A DNA stretch of 64,000 nt, taken from the NCBI GenBank assembly GCA_014192625.1, contig BJHM01000002.1:1-64000 (forward strand), in the 5' to 3' direction. The notes under the pieces were generated by a model. That model worked only from the letters and a program-made list of their open reading frames with translations. It was not told the origin of the DNA and did no database searches. Shown here in pieces: positions 45,101 through 53,210 of this stretch. Numbering within the stretch: the stretch's first letter is position 1; each line of letters opens with the position of its first letter. The DNA is from Planctomycetota bacterium. GTDB taxonomy: Bacteria; Planctomycetota; UBA1135; UBA2386. The position numbers and the translations under genes were made by a program.

Positions 45101-45210
45101 TGCTCGGCCAATACAGGCTGTACTTCGCATGCAAAATCTGGCGCTTGTGCCCGCAGCGAAGTAGCTGCGATCACGAAAAAGACAACTCGGAGTGTCGACC
45201 AGAGGAGCAT
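42142..45210 (-). CDS. PSCyt1-DUF1549-LamG-DUF1553 secreted protein
   Basis: 1022 residues from ATG 45210 with a Sec signal ([20 protein letters not shown]). Order: cytochrome-like PSCyt1 with CxxCH in [20 protein letters not shown]; DUF1549 ([60 protein letters not shown], a second CxxCH); a LamG/concanavalin insert about residues 420-600 ([40 protein letters not shown]); DUF1553 ([40 protein letters not shown]). The family is nearly confined to Planctomycetota and relatives and is thought to degrade polysaccharides oxidatively. Translationally coupled to the DUF1501 gene. Confidence 0.92.
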   Translation of the reverse strand: [1022 protein letters not shown]

Positions 45211-45512
45211 GGTTGAAGCTGTTGTCGCGGCGGATCGCCTGCGCGTCAATCGGAGCTTTTGTGACGACGGCCCGATCTGTTGGAAACGCCCAGCGTTTGG
45301 GGATTCGCGCGGCGCAGCACACCAATTGGTCCGCGCGCGATCTCTGCAAGGTTTCTAAGGCACCGTAAAGGCCGATGCCCTTGGCCACGCGGCAAAGCAA
45401 TCGCTGGCTTTTCGTAATAGGGCCAGAGCGCGAGTAAGTGCCAAAGCCAGCAATGAAAGCGCCCTAGCTAGCGTTACCCAGCTAGGGCGAAAGTCAACTT
45501 TAGGAGCCAGTG
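45211..45512. other. Gene-free stretch upstream of the DUF1549/DUF1553 gene
   Basis: About 300 bp. The right-hand side must hold the promoter of the DUF1549/DUF1553-DUF1501 pair (minus strand), but I cannot pick a convincing -35/-10. The left part contains the terminator of the di-haem peroxidase gene (45460-45489). Nothing else is visible. Confidence 0.5.
45460..45489 (-). terminator. Intrinsic terminator of the di-haem peroxidase gene
   Basis: CGCCCTAGCT (45460-45469) and AGCTAGGGCG (45480-45489) form a perfect 10-bp stem with a 10-base loop, 24 bases after the gene's stop. On the minus strand the stem is followed by CTTTCATT. Confidence 0.7.
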
Positions 45513-47075
45513 TTACCTGGCCTGAGGATCTGCGTTGAGGAATGTGCTTACAGGAACTGGCAGGCCCGTTGCGCCGACGCAGGGTAGCGGGTTGGAGTTG
45601 GCTAGGAACAGCGACGGGTGATCGAACGGCGCACGTTCGTAGCGGACCCGGTCATCGGTGAGCGCGGTCAAGAATGCGACGAGGTTGACCTTCTCCGTCT
45701 CTGTGAGCTGCAGGCTGCGAACCTGTGAGTGCTTTTCAGCATTGTTGAAGTCACCGCCACGGTTATAGAAATCGACCACTTGCCGAAGTGTCATGTAGTG
45801 ACCGTTGTGGAAGTAAGGGCCTGTCAGTTCGGTGTTGCGCAGCGTCGGCACCATAAACTCGCCAAGCGCATCCGGCATCCGACCTGGGTCTTGGAAGGTG
45901 AGACTAGAGCCGATGTTGGCAAACGGATCGCCCTCGCCGCCAACCAAGGTCGCGCCGCTGAACGTGGTGCCGCCATGACATTTGTCACAGCGCCCACGGC
46001 CTTGGTAGACATCAAAGCCGGCGATCTGACTCGCGGTCATTGCGGTTGCATTACCGGCAGCCCAACGATCGAACGGTGACTGATTGGGGACTAGGGTCGC
46101 TTCATACAGCAAAATCGCGAGGCCCCAGAATAGCGAGAAGTTGGATTCCATCTGCGTAAAGCCATCGCGGGTCAAAGTGGCCGAGTTGTGCAGATTGTCT
46201 TGGAATGCTGCACGAATCATTGCGGCGTAGGTGGTAGACAAACCAGTTGCAGGCCATTGCGACACCGAACTCAAGACGCTGTCATTGCTCGCGATTACTT
46301 GCAAAGCAAGTGGCGTGCGGCCAATCAGTTTGCGGCCAAGCTGTGCGAATTTGCGCCCGTCGGTGGACATTTCCACGGGGTTGTTGGCAGGGCCGACAGA
46401 CTGTGAAGCGGTGCTCGCTGGGGATATGGCGACTGGCTTTGGCGCGAGACCCCGCAAACTGTTAAAAAGGATCGTTGCTGGCACCGCATTCTTGCCACCC
46501 GGAGATACCCCGTTGAATATTTCCTTGGCGCGCCCATCCCAGAAGTTGTCGACCATAAATGCAGCCATGATTGTGCTTGGCGCATTGCGACCAGTGACTT
46601 GGCGATTTGGGAAGAAAGTGCCATCGTTCACCGGTGTGTTCAGGTCACGCGCGAGCGGGTCAGTCGGGTCGAGTGCTATGAAATTGCAACAAACAATGCC
46701 TTGCGACCCACAGATGTCGTCGGTGCGGATCGGGAAGTTCGCTGGTGTAAGAGTGCCGCCAGCACCGGTAAGGGAGTTGAAGGCGCCGTTCTTGCCCGGA
46801 TTGAGTGAATTGGTAGCCCGCACGTCGGCACCAGCCTGAAAGTGACAGCTGGCGCAGGCAATCTGGCCGTCGCCGCCTGCTTGCTGGTCCCAGAACAGCG
46901 CCTTACCGAGGCGAATTGCTGAGGCGCGATCCTTTACATAGGTGTTAAGGTTGGCCGGTAGCGGGACAGAGATCGAGCTTAGTGGAGACTGAGCAAATGC
47001 GATCCCTTCTAGAGAGAAAAAGGCAGACAGCATTGCGGCCCCGAAGGGAAGCCAGTGGAGAGATATTGTTGACAT
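45513..47075 (-). CDS. Di-haem cytochrome c peroxidase / MauG-family protein
   Basis: 520 residues, exported (signal WLPFGAAMLSAFFSLEGIAF, cleavage near AFAQ). Two c-type haem sites are seen: CASCH about residue 76 (GGDGQIACASCHFQAGADVR) and CDKCH about residue 350 (GRGRCDKCHGGTTFSG). MPDALGEFMVPTLRNTELTG and PYFHNGHYMTLRQVVDFYNR are the usual C-terminal segments with the distal haem ligand. It probably reduces peroxide or oxidises a protein or small molecule in the periplasm. It is longer than bacterial CcpA (about 330-350), through inserts between the haem domains. It stands alone, with its own terminator. Confidence 0.88.
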   Translation of the reverse strand: MSTISLHWLPFGAAMLSAFFSLEGIAFAQSPLSSISVPLPANLNTYVKDRASAIRLGKALFWDQQAGGDGQIACASCHFQAGADVRATNSLNPGKNGAFNSLTGAGGTLTPANFPIRTDDICGSQGIVCCNFIALDPTDPLARDLNTPVNDGTFFPNRQVTGRNAPSTIMAAFMVDNFWDGRAKEIFNGVSPGGKNAVPATILFNSLRGLAPKPVAISPASTASQSVGPANNPVEMSTDGRKFAQLGRKLIGRTPLALQVIASNDSVLSSVSQWPATGLSTTYAAMIRAAFQDNLHNSATLTRDGFTQMESNFSLFWGLAILLYEATLVPNQSPFDRWAAGNATAMTASQIAGFDVYQGRGRCDKCHGGTTFSGATLVGGEGDPFANIGSSLTFQDPGRMPDALGEFMVPTLRNTELTGPYFHNGHYMTLRQVVDFYNRGGDFNNAEKHSQVRSLQLTETEKVNLVAFLTALTDDRVRYERAPFDHPSLFLANSNPLPCVGATGLPVPVSTFLNADPQAR

Positions 47076-47463
47076 GGAATGATAGCCAAGAGTGATAAGT
47101 CTTCAGGATTCAGCGAAATAGTAAACAATAGAGCATGTCCGGGAGTGGCTTTGTAATGGTTGCCGCCGCCGGCTGATTTTTTGCCGAGCGGTTTCCTTAT
47201 CGATTTCTCGGTGGCGCTTTGGGCGCCAATGGCCTTTCTGTGGGCGACTATATTGGGGTGTTTACCCTGGTTAATTTTGCCAAAGACACCCATCTCATGG
47301 GCCTTTTCCTGGCTCCCTTAGTTCGCTCGGGCGGGGCTTTGACTTTCCTAGCCCAGAATTAGCATTTGCCGCGGGCGGTGCTCGAATAGCTCGTTGAATT
47401 TATGCCTATTCGGATTTGAGACGATCCATTTTCTGGTTTTGGCACCCCTGTTGAATCTGCGTA
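47076..47463. other. 388-bp gene-free, relatively T-rich stretch
   Basis: Between the peroxidase start and the isomerase stop the DNA is visibly lower in GC than its surroundings. A minus-strand frame (47009-47293) overlaps the peroxidase signal peptide and has no family character. A small hairpin TGGCGC-tttgg-GCGCCA lies at about 47211-47227. The stretch should contain the peroxidase promoter, which I cannot place with confidence. Confidence 0.5.
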
Positions 47464-48054
47464 TTAGCTGTGGCAGCGGCTATCGCCGAGTGCCTGCTCG
47501 ATTGCTGCGCAGAGTAGGTGCGTGCAGAGTAGATGGCTCTCCTGGATGCGCGCAGTATTGAGGGACGGCACCTGCACGGCGACGTCAGCGAACTCGCAGC
47601 AGGCACCGCGTTTTTCGCCTAGGAACGCCGCGGTTGCGATGCCAAGTTCACGTGCTTTCTTGAGTGCTGCGACGACGTTTTTGCTTCCGCCCGATGTCGT
47701 GTAGCCAATCACGAGATCGCCCTTGCGACCGAGCGCTTCGAGCTGCCGGGCAAAAACCGAGTCGAAGCTTTGGTCGTTCGCGATTGCCGTCAGCGCGGGG
47801 GTTTCGTGACCAAGGGCGATGGCTGCATAGCCGCGGCGGTTTTTTTCTTCAAACCAGCCGACTAGTTCGCCGGCGGCGTGCGAAGCATCGCAGGAAGATC
47901 CCCCGTTGCCGCAGAACATGATCTTGCCGCCGTTGCGCAAAGTGCGAATCGCGAGGTCGCACAGTGCTTGAATCTGTGGAATGCAACTTGCGAGCAATCG
48001 TTGCTTGGTAGCGATGCTCTCTTCGATCGTCTGCTGCAGGGACTCGGTGGACAT
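47464..48054 (-). CDS. gmhA: Phosphoheptose isomerase-like SIS-domain protein
   Basis: 196 residues. A helical N-terminus leads to the SIS fold: NGGKIMFCGNGGSSCDASHA, ALTAIANDQSFDSVFARQLE, GDLVIGYTTSGGSKNVVAAL and ARIQESHLLCTHLLCAAIEQ. The GNGGS-xxDAxH and QExH residues are those of GmhA, which converts sedoheptulose 7-phosphate to glycero-manno-heptose 7-phosphate for LPS core or glycoprotein heptose. No other heptose genes are nearby, so the gene-level name is probable, not certain. ATG 48054. Confidence 0.82.
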   Translation of the reverse strand: MSTESLQQTIEESIATKQRLLASCIPQIQALCDLAIRTLRNGGKIMFCGNGGSSCDASHAAGELVGWFEEKNRRGYAAIALGHETPALTAIANDQSFDSVFARQLEALGRKGDLVIGYTTSGGSKNVVAALKKARELGIATAAFLGEKRGACCEFADVAVQVPSLNTARIQESHLLCTHLLCAAIEQALGDSRCHS

Positions 48055-48112
48055 TCGCGCAACTCTAGCGCGCATGTCCACCGGCTTTCACCTATGGCCT
48101 ACTGAGTCGCTG

Positions 48113-49540
48113 CTACCGAAGGGTCAGATTGCTGTGTCTGCGGCTGTAGCAGAAGTAGACCAACAGGCCCAACAACATCCAGCCGAATGCGACCTCCAGG
48201 GTCTCCAAGTCGATCGCAGCAATCATCGCACCGCAAACAATGATGCCGAGGATCGGCGTGAGTGGCACCAGCGGCGTTTTGAACGGCCGCGCAAGCCCTG
48301 GCGACTTGGCGCGCAGGATCATCACGCCAGCGCAGACCAAGACGAACGCGAGCAACGTGCCGAATGACGTCAAGTCGCCCGCGACGCTGCCCGGGATAAA
48401 CCCGGCGAACAGGCCGACGAACACGAACAGGATCAGGTTCGACTTGTAGGGCGTGCGGAAGGACGGGTGCAGGTCGGAGAAAACTTTTGGCAGCAGTCCG
48501 TCTTTTGACATCGAGAAGAAAATGCGACTTTGGCCCATCAGCATCACGAGGATGACCGATGAGAAGCCGGCGAGGATCGCTACCGTGACGGTCTTGGCTA
48601 GCCAGCCGTAGCCGGTCATGTAGGTGGTGATGGCGTAGGCCACCGACGCTTCCTTGCCCGCTGCCTTGAACTCAGTGTAGTTGGCAACGCCCGTGAGCAC
48701 GTGGCCAAACAGGATGTAGAGCACGGTGCAGATTGCGAGCGAGCCGAGGATGCCGATCGGCATGTCGCGTTCGGGGCGCTTGGCTTCCTGTGCTGCGGTC
48801 GAAACGGCGTCAAAGCCGATGAATGCGAAGAACACGATGGACGCTCCGCGCATCACGCCGCCCCAACCGTGTTGGAAGAAGTCTTCGTGGCCTTTAGTGC
48901 CCTCAGGAATCATGTAGGGCGTGTGGTTCGCTGGGTTGATGAAGCCCCAGCCGATCACGATGAAGAGGACCACGATCGCGACCTTGACCAGCACGATGAT
49001 CGAGTTGAGCAGCGCAGATTCCTTGGTGCCCTTGATCAGCACGCAGGTGAGCAACGCGAGGATGACTATTGCCGGCACGTTCATGATGCCGTGCACGTTG
49101 CCAACTAAACTCGGCGTGTCCCAAGGGGAATGGCACCACTGATAGGGGATGGCCCCCTCGAGCAGTTTGTTTAGGTACTCACTCCATGCGATCGCCACCG
49201 TCGCAGCGCCGAGCGCGTATTCGAGCACCAATGCCCAGCCGATGATCCAGGCGATCAGTTCGCCCATTGTCACATAGGCGTAGGCGTAGGCACTGCCGGA
49301 GATCGGGATCATCGCTGCGAACTCGGCATAGCAGAGGCCGGCGAACGCGCAGCCGATTGCTGCGACGATGAATGACAGCGTGACCGCCGCTCCCGATGCT
49401 TCACCGGCGGCGGCGGCAGTTCTGACAAATAGGCCAGCGCCAATGATCGCGCCGATTCCCAACGCCATCAGGTCCTTGGCGCCGAGCGTTCGTTTTAGGC
49501 CGTGGGCACCGCCTTCGGCTTGACTAAGAACAGACTGCAT
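48113..49540 (-). CDS. Amino acid permease (APC family, cationic amino acid transporter type)
   Basis: About 475 residues with 12 or more hydrophobic segments. TM1 carries the substrate-binding unwound motif in LMALGIGAIIGAGLFVRTAA (GAGLF), followed by FAGLCYAEFAAMIPISGSAY and IAWIIGWALVLEYALGAATV; FFAFIGFDAVSTAAQEAKRP is the TM6 motif. This pattern is that of YfnA/CAT-type permeases. Start is uncertain: ATG 49540, ATG 49555 or GTG 49573; none has a good ribosome site. No gene for a dedicated amino-acid pathway is adjacent. Confidence 0.85.
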   Translation of the reverse strand: MQSVLSQAEGGAHGLKRTLGAKDLMALGIGAIIGAGLFVRTAAAAGEASGAAVTLSFIVAAIGCAFAGLCYAEFAAMIPISGSAYAYAYVTMGELIAWIIGWALVLEYALGAATVAIAWSEYLNKLLEGAIPYQWCHSPWDTPSLVGNVHGIMNVPAIVILALLTCVLIKGTKESALLNSIIVLVKVAIVVLFIVIGWGFINPANHTPYMIPEGTKGHEDFFQHGWGGVMRGASIVFFAFIGFDAVSTAAQEAKRPERDMPIGILGSLAICTVLYILFGHVLTGVANYTEFKAAGKEASVAYAITTYMTGYGWLAKTVTVAILAGFSSVILVMLMGQSRIFFSMSKDGLLPKVFSDLHPSFRTPYKSNLILFVFVGLFAGFIPGSVAGDLTSFGTLLAFVLVCAGVMILRAKSPGLARPFKTPLVPLTPILGIIVCGAMIAAIDLETLEVAFGWMLLGLLVYFCYSRRHSNLTLR

Positions 49541-49660
49541 GGACTTCAGGCGCATCAAACTCAAGGGGCACACTCCAGTGCAAGATGGAAGAATGGGTTC
49601 GTAGCAGGGCCGCGCGTGTCAAGCCAGCGCGGCGTAGTGTGGGCGGCGAAAAGAGTATAG

Positions 49661-51256
49661 TTAGTTTGTTTGCTTGCCGGTCAGCAGGTCAAAGCGATCG
49701 TTTGTTGTGAGCCACATGGGTAAGGGCTTACTGCGTGCCGAGGCATCGGCCGTGCGCACATCAAACACCGCCACCTTCGAGACCCCGACCACCGTAGCGA
49801 TGCTGCCGCGCACGATCAGCGCAGTGCCTTCGTCGATGCCGATGCCAATCACCTGCGGCACTTGCGCGATCAGGTTTTGCAGGTCCGCAATGCGATTGCG
49901 CGCAAGGAAGTGCTGGTCTATGGCGGTGCCGGGCAGATAGCCAAACCCGTGGTCATAGCCTTCGCACCACTCGTCGGTATTGCCAAGCGGGTTGCCGCGC
50001 ACGAGGAACTCGCCCTGAATGGTAGCGCCTGCGGAACTGCCGCCGATTACGCCGCCGCGTGCGAGCACGGCTTCGAAGGCAGCGATGGCCTTGGTGTTTT
50101 CGTAGGCATCGCACAGCCGCCACTGGCGGCCACCCCCAAACCAGATCGCCGTGGCAGAGGCCAATGGTAAGAGGGCCGCGTCGGTCACGTCACGTGGGTT
50201 TGGGCAATGGAATAGGCGGATGTCGGTTACGCCTGCCTGTTGGAGCCGCCTTGTAAATGGCAACTCGCCACTCGCGTCGTCGCCGTTTGCGGAGGTCACA
50301 ACGACGACCTTCGCCTTTGTCCCGCCAGCGGCCGCGACGAACGCCTCGACCGCAGCCTCGGGCAGTGCGCCGCCGCCGACAATGACCAACGTGCCGTGCT
50401 CGACCTTGGGTGCGCGCATGGTCGAAGGCGGCCACGGTCCGGTTGCACGGTTGCGCGCCGCGCGCTGCCACGTGACCAGATCGGCCTGCTCGCCAGACTT
50501 CAGTTCGACTACGCGCTGCGGCAGGCCAGCTTTGCCCGCGAGCACGAGCAGCGCCTTGCTGTCGCCAAAAACGCGCAGGATGCGGCCATGCAGTTCGACA
50601 CATGTACTCTCGTCGATGCCCAGGCCAAAGCAGCCATCGACCTTGCCGAGTGCGGCGAGCAGTCGCGGCAAGCGGTTGCGCTTCAGGAAGTGCTGGTCGA
50701 CGATGCCAGCAGGCAACAGGTCAAAGCCGGCCGCCATCACGGGGTCGGGATTGCCCTCGGCGATCATTCTGCGGCTCTGGATCGCCGCGCCGGCAGAGGT
50801 GCCACCGACCACGCCGCCGCGGGCGAGCAGCGCATACACTTCGTGTTCTAACTTGGTGCCCAAGTATGCCGCGGCAAGGCGATCCTGCGCGCCGCCGCCA
50901 AACCAGAGGCCGGTCGCCTTGCGCAGCGGTTCGACGAACGCATCGGTGTCGGCGATGGCGCGATCGCGAGTGTGCAGCAAAGTAAATTGCGCGGCGGGAA
51001 ACTTCTGTCGCCAAGTGGCGAGCAGGGTCGCACATTCGGCAGCGTCGTCGGCGTTCGCAGACGCGCCGTTCACCAGCATGATGCGTGCGTTCGTCCCGCC
51101 AGCGAGTTCGATGAAGCGCTGTTGAACGGCTGGTGGCAACTTGCCGCCGCCGCAGATCAGGCGTGTGCCGAGGACTCCGGCGGGATCGATTTGGCTCGTT
51201 GCTGCTGCGGCGAGCGGCAGCAATGCGAGCACAGCAGCGAGGCGGGCGTGATGCAT
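49661..51256 (-). CDS. Secreted tandem-domain cyanophycinase-like S51 peptidase
   Basis: 531 residues with a Sec signal (MHHARLAAVLALLPLAAAAT). Two complete S51-type units follow. Unit 1 (about 25-260): GTRLICGGGKLP, GLWFGGGAQDRLAAAY, nucleophile GGTSAGAAI, IVDQHFLKRNRL, GLGIDESTCVEL. Unit 2 (about 290-510): GTLVIVGGGALP, AIWFGGGRQWRLCDAY, GGSSAGATI, AIDQHFLARNRI, GIGIDEGTALIV. In each, the Ser, the His of DQHF and the Glu of GIDE match the cyanophycinase catalytic residues, so both look active. Cyanophycinase cuts beta-Asp-Arg polymer to dipeptides. It lies 45 bp after mlaD on the same strand. Confidence 0.85.
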   Translation of the reverse strand: MHHARLAAVLALLPLAAAATSQIDPAGVLGTRLICGGGKLPPAVQQRFIELAGGTNARIMLVNGASANADDAAECATLLATWRQKFPAAQFTLLHTRDRAIADTDAFVEPLRKATGLWFGGGAQDRLAAAYLGTKLEHEVYALLARGGVVGGTSAGAAIQSRRMIAEGNPDPVMAAGFDLLPAGIVDQHFLKRNRLPRLLAALGKVDGCFGLGIDESTCVELHGRILRVFGDSKALLVLAGKAGLPQRVVELKSGEQADLVTWQRAARNRATGPWPPSTMRAPKVEHGTLVIVGGGALPEAAVEAFVAAAGGTKAKVVVVTSANGDDASGELPFTRRLQQAGVTDIRLFHCPNPRDVTDAALLPLASATAIWFGGGRQWRLCDAYENTKAIAAFEAVLARGGVIGGSSAGATIQGEFLVRGNPLGNTDEWCEGYDHGFGYLPGTAIDQHFLARNRIADLQNLIAQVPQVIGIGIDEGTALIVRGSIATVVGVSKVAVFDVRTADASARSKPLPMWLTTNDRFDLLTGKQTN

Positions 51257-51301
51257 GAGACTTTGGTTCCTGCGCGATCGGCGCCGGATTCTAGCTCCTG
51301 C

Positions 51302-52468
51302 TCAGAACACGCCAAACAACACCTGAACGAAGTTGGCAACCGGCGCTGCCTCGCGAGCATCTTCGAGGGCGCGTGAGACCTGCGTAAAGATGCGGCGCAG
51401 GCGAATGCCCATATCCTCGTCGTTGATCAATACGCCAAGCGTTCCCTTGCCGGAATCGATCTTCTCGGTGATCGAGGCGATGCCGCTGGTGATCGCGATG
51501 AAGTTGGCGCGCACCGCAGGATCGCCAAGCAGCGCGCCGAGCGTCCCCGCCGTCGGATCGTCTGCCTTCTGCAACATGTTGTTGAGCGAACGCAGCGAGT
51601 CCTCGAACTGTTTGGCGAGGGCCTCGTCGGTCAGCAACTTGCCGACGATGCCCTGGCCTTGCCGCGTGCCCTGGGTTAGGGCGCTGAGGTCGGTGACCAG
51701 CGAGCGAAACTCGGTCGACATATCGCGATCATTGAGCAAGCGACCGAGCGTGCCATCGGTGGACACCAGCCGATCGCTGACGGTAGCGAAGTTCTGGATG
51801 ATGCGCAGCGTGTCGTCGCGGAGGTTTGTGTCGGTGATGGCGCGCCCGAGAATGCCTTGGCCGGTTTCGATCAGGTTGAAGATCGTGCGCAGACTCTGCG
51901 CTGAGGCCAGCACTTCGTCATAGAGCTCGCGGCGCTTCACCATGGCGCCGATGGTGGTCTCGGAGTCGTTGAGGCTCGTGGCAAACTTGCGCGCCTCGAT
52001 CAGCAGTTCCTTTAGTTCGTGGCCGATCACGCCATCGCCACCGAAGAAGTCCGAGGCCGCGCGCATTACGTCTTTCGCACTTGAGCCAGTCAGTTCTCGG
52101 TCCTTGGGCCATTCTTGGCCGATCCCTGGGTCGATGTAGACCTGCTTGCCGCCGAGCACGCCGGTGGATTGGATCTCCACCTTCTGCGTGAGGGTGAGCG
52201 GGATCGGTTCCTCGATGCGCAGCGTGAGTGCGATGCGATTTTCGGTCCGGCTCCAGTCCGCGTCGATTGCGGCGACCTTGCCGATGCGCTTGCCGAGCAC
52301 CTGCACCGGATCGCCGATGCGCAGGCCGCTGGCATCGGGCACGTACACCTTTAGTGGCGCTGCAGAGCTGGCGGCACCGTCGGTGAGATTGATAGTTGCC
52401 CAGAGCAGGAAGCCGATGGTGCCAAAAAATACCACGCCGAGAAAAGTGTCGCGCTGAATCCGATTCAT
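51302..52468 (-). CDS. MlaD/MCE-domain lipid-transport protein
   Basis: 388-residue periplasmic substrate-binding subunit, anchored by one N-terminal helix (TFLGVVFFGTIGFLLWATIN). The MCE domain spans about 45-125: VYVPDASGLRIGDPVQVLGK, RIGKVAAIDADW, STGVLGGKQVYIDPG. A long helical tail contains five spaced copies of a GxGxLGxLLxD-type motif (GQGILGRAITD, TDGTLGRLLND, GQGIVGKLLTD, TAGTLGALLGD, GKGTLGVLIND). It works with MlaF and MlaE, encoded directly upstream, to shuttle phospholipids between membranes. ATG 52468 is 13 bp after mlaF. Confidence 0.88.
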   Translation of the reverse strand: MNRIQRDTFLGVVFFGTIGFLLWATINLTDGAASSAAPLKVYVPDASGLRIGDPVQVLGKRIGKVAAIDADWSRTENRIALTLRIEEPIPLTLTQKVEIQSTGVLGGKQVYIDPGIGQEWPKDRELTGSSAKDVMRAASDFFGGDGVIGHELKELLIEARKFATSLNDSETTIGAMVKRRELYDEVLASAQSLRTIFNLIETGQGILGRAITDTNLRDDTLRIIQNFATVSDRLVSTDGTLGRLLNDRDMSTEFRSLVTDLSALTQGTRQGQGIVGKLLTDEALAKQFEDSLRSLNNMLQKADDPTAGTLGALLGDPAVRANFIAITSGIASITEKIDSGKGTLGVLINDEDMGIRLRRIFTQVSRALEDAREAAPVANFVQVLFGVF

Positions 52469-52481
52469 CGTTTGAGTCTCA

Positions 52482-53210
52482 TCAATCGGCACCAGAGCCG
52501 AGGAAGGCCTTGGCCAAGGGGTGCCCGCTGCTGGTCAGTTCTGCAACCGAGCCTTCGAGTCCGATCCGTCCATTCTCAAGGATGCCAATTCGATCTCCGC
52601 AATGCACTGCGCAGGCGCGGGAATGGGTGACGATCAGGCCGGTCACGCCAAGGCGATCGCGCACCTCGGCGATCAGTTCGTGGATCTGGTGGCTGATAAT
52701 GGGATCCAGACCCGCATTGGGCTCGTCGTAGAGCACGTATTCAGGCTGGGTCACGAGCGCGCGCGCGAGGCCGACGCGCAGCTTCATGCCACCTGAGATA
52801 TCGGTCGGGCTTTGCTCCGCAGAGTTCTGCATGCCGACCATCCGCAATACGTCCTGCACGCGGTCGTCCACTTCGCTGCTCGACAGTTTGCTGTGCTCTT
52901 GCAGTGGCAGTGCGACGTTCTGCGCAACGCTGAGCCAGTTGATCAGCGCGCCGTTCTGAAACAGGTAGCCCATTCGCCGCCGCAGTGCCATCAGTTGATC
53001 GCGGTCCATGGTTGGCACTTCCATGCCACCGACGCGCACCGATCCTGAGTCAGGCCGGACGATGCCGATGATGTTGCGCAGCGTGACACTCTTGCCGCTA
53101 CCGGACGGACCCATGAGCACGTAGTTCATTCCACGCGGGACAGAGAGCGAAATACCGGCCAGGATTTGGCGGTCGCCGAACTGCTTCTTTACGTCGTTCA
53201 GTTCGATCAT
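52482..53210 (-). CDS. mlaF: MlaF-type ABC transporter ATP-binding protein
   Basis: 242 residues. Walker A GPSGSGKSVTL, Q-loop YLFQNGALINWLSVAQNVAL, signature ISGGMKLRVGLARAL (the Mla form ending in Met rather than Gln), Walker B YVLYDEPNAGLDP and H-loop IVTHS. The signature and the NAGLDPI stretch are diagnostic of MlaF-like ATPases. ATG 53210 overlaps the mlaE stop (ATGA). It energises lipid movement by MlaE. Confidence 0.93.
   Translation of the reverse strand: MIELNDVKKQFGDRQILAGISLSVPRGMNYVLMGPSGSGKSVTLRNIIGIVRPDSGSVRVGGMEVPTMDRDQLMALRRRMGYLFQNGALINWLSVAQNVALPLQEHSKLSSSEVDDRVQDVLRMVGMQNSAEQSPTDISGGMKLRVGLARALVTQPEYVLYDEPNAGLDPIISHQIHELIAEVRDRLGVTGLIVTHSRACAVHCGDRIGILENGRIGLEGSVAELTSSGHPLAKAFLGSGAD

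Noticed and set aside
47009-47293. 94-codon minus-strand frame upstream of the peroxidase
   Set aside because: It overlaps the peroxidase signal peptide in another frame and shows no domain.
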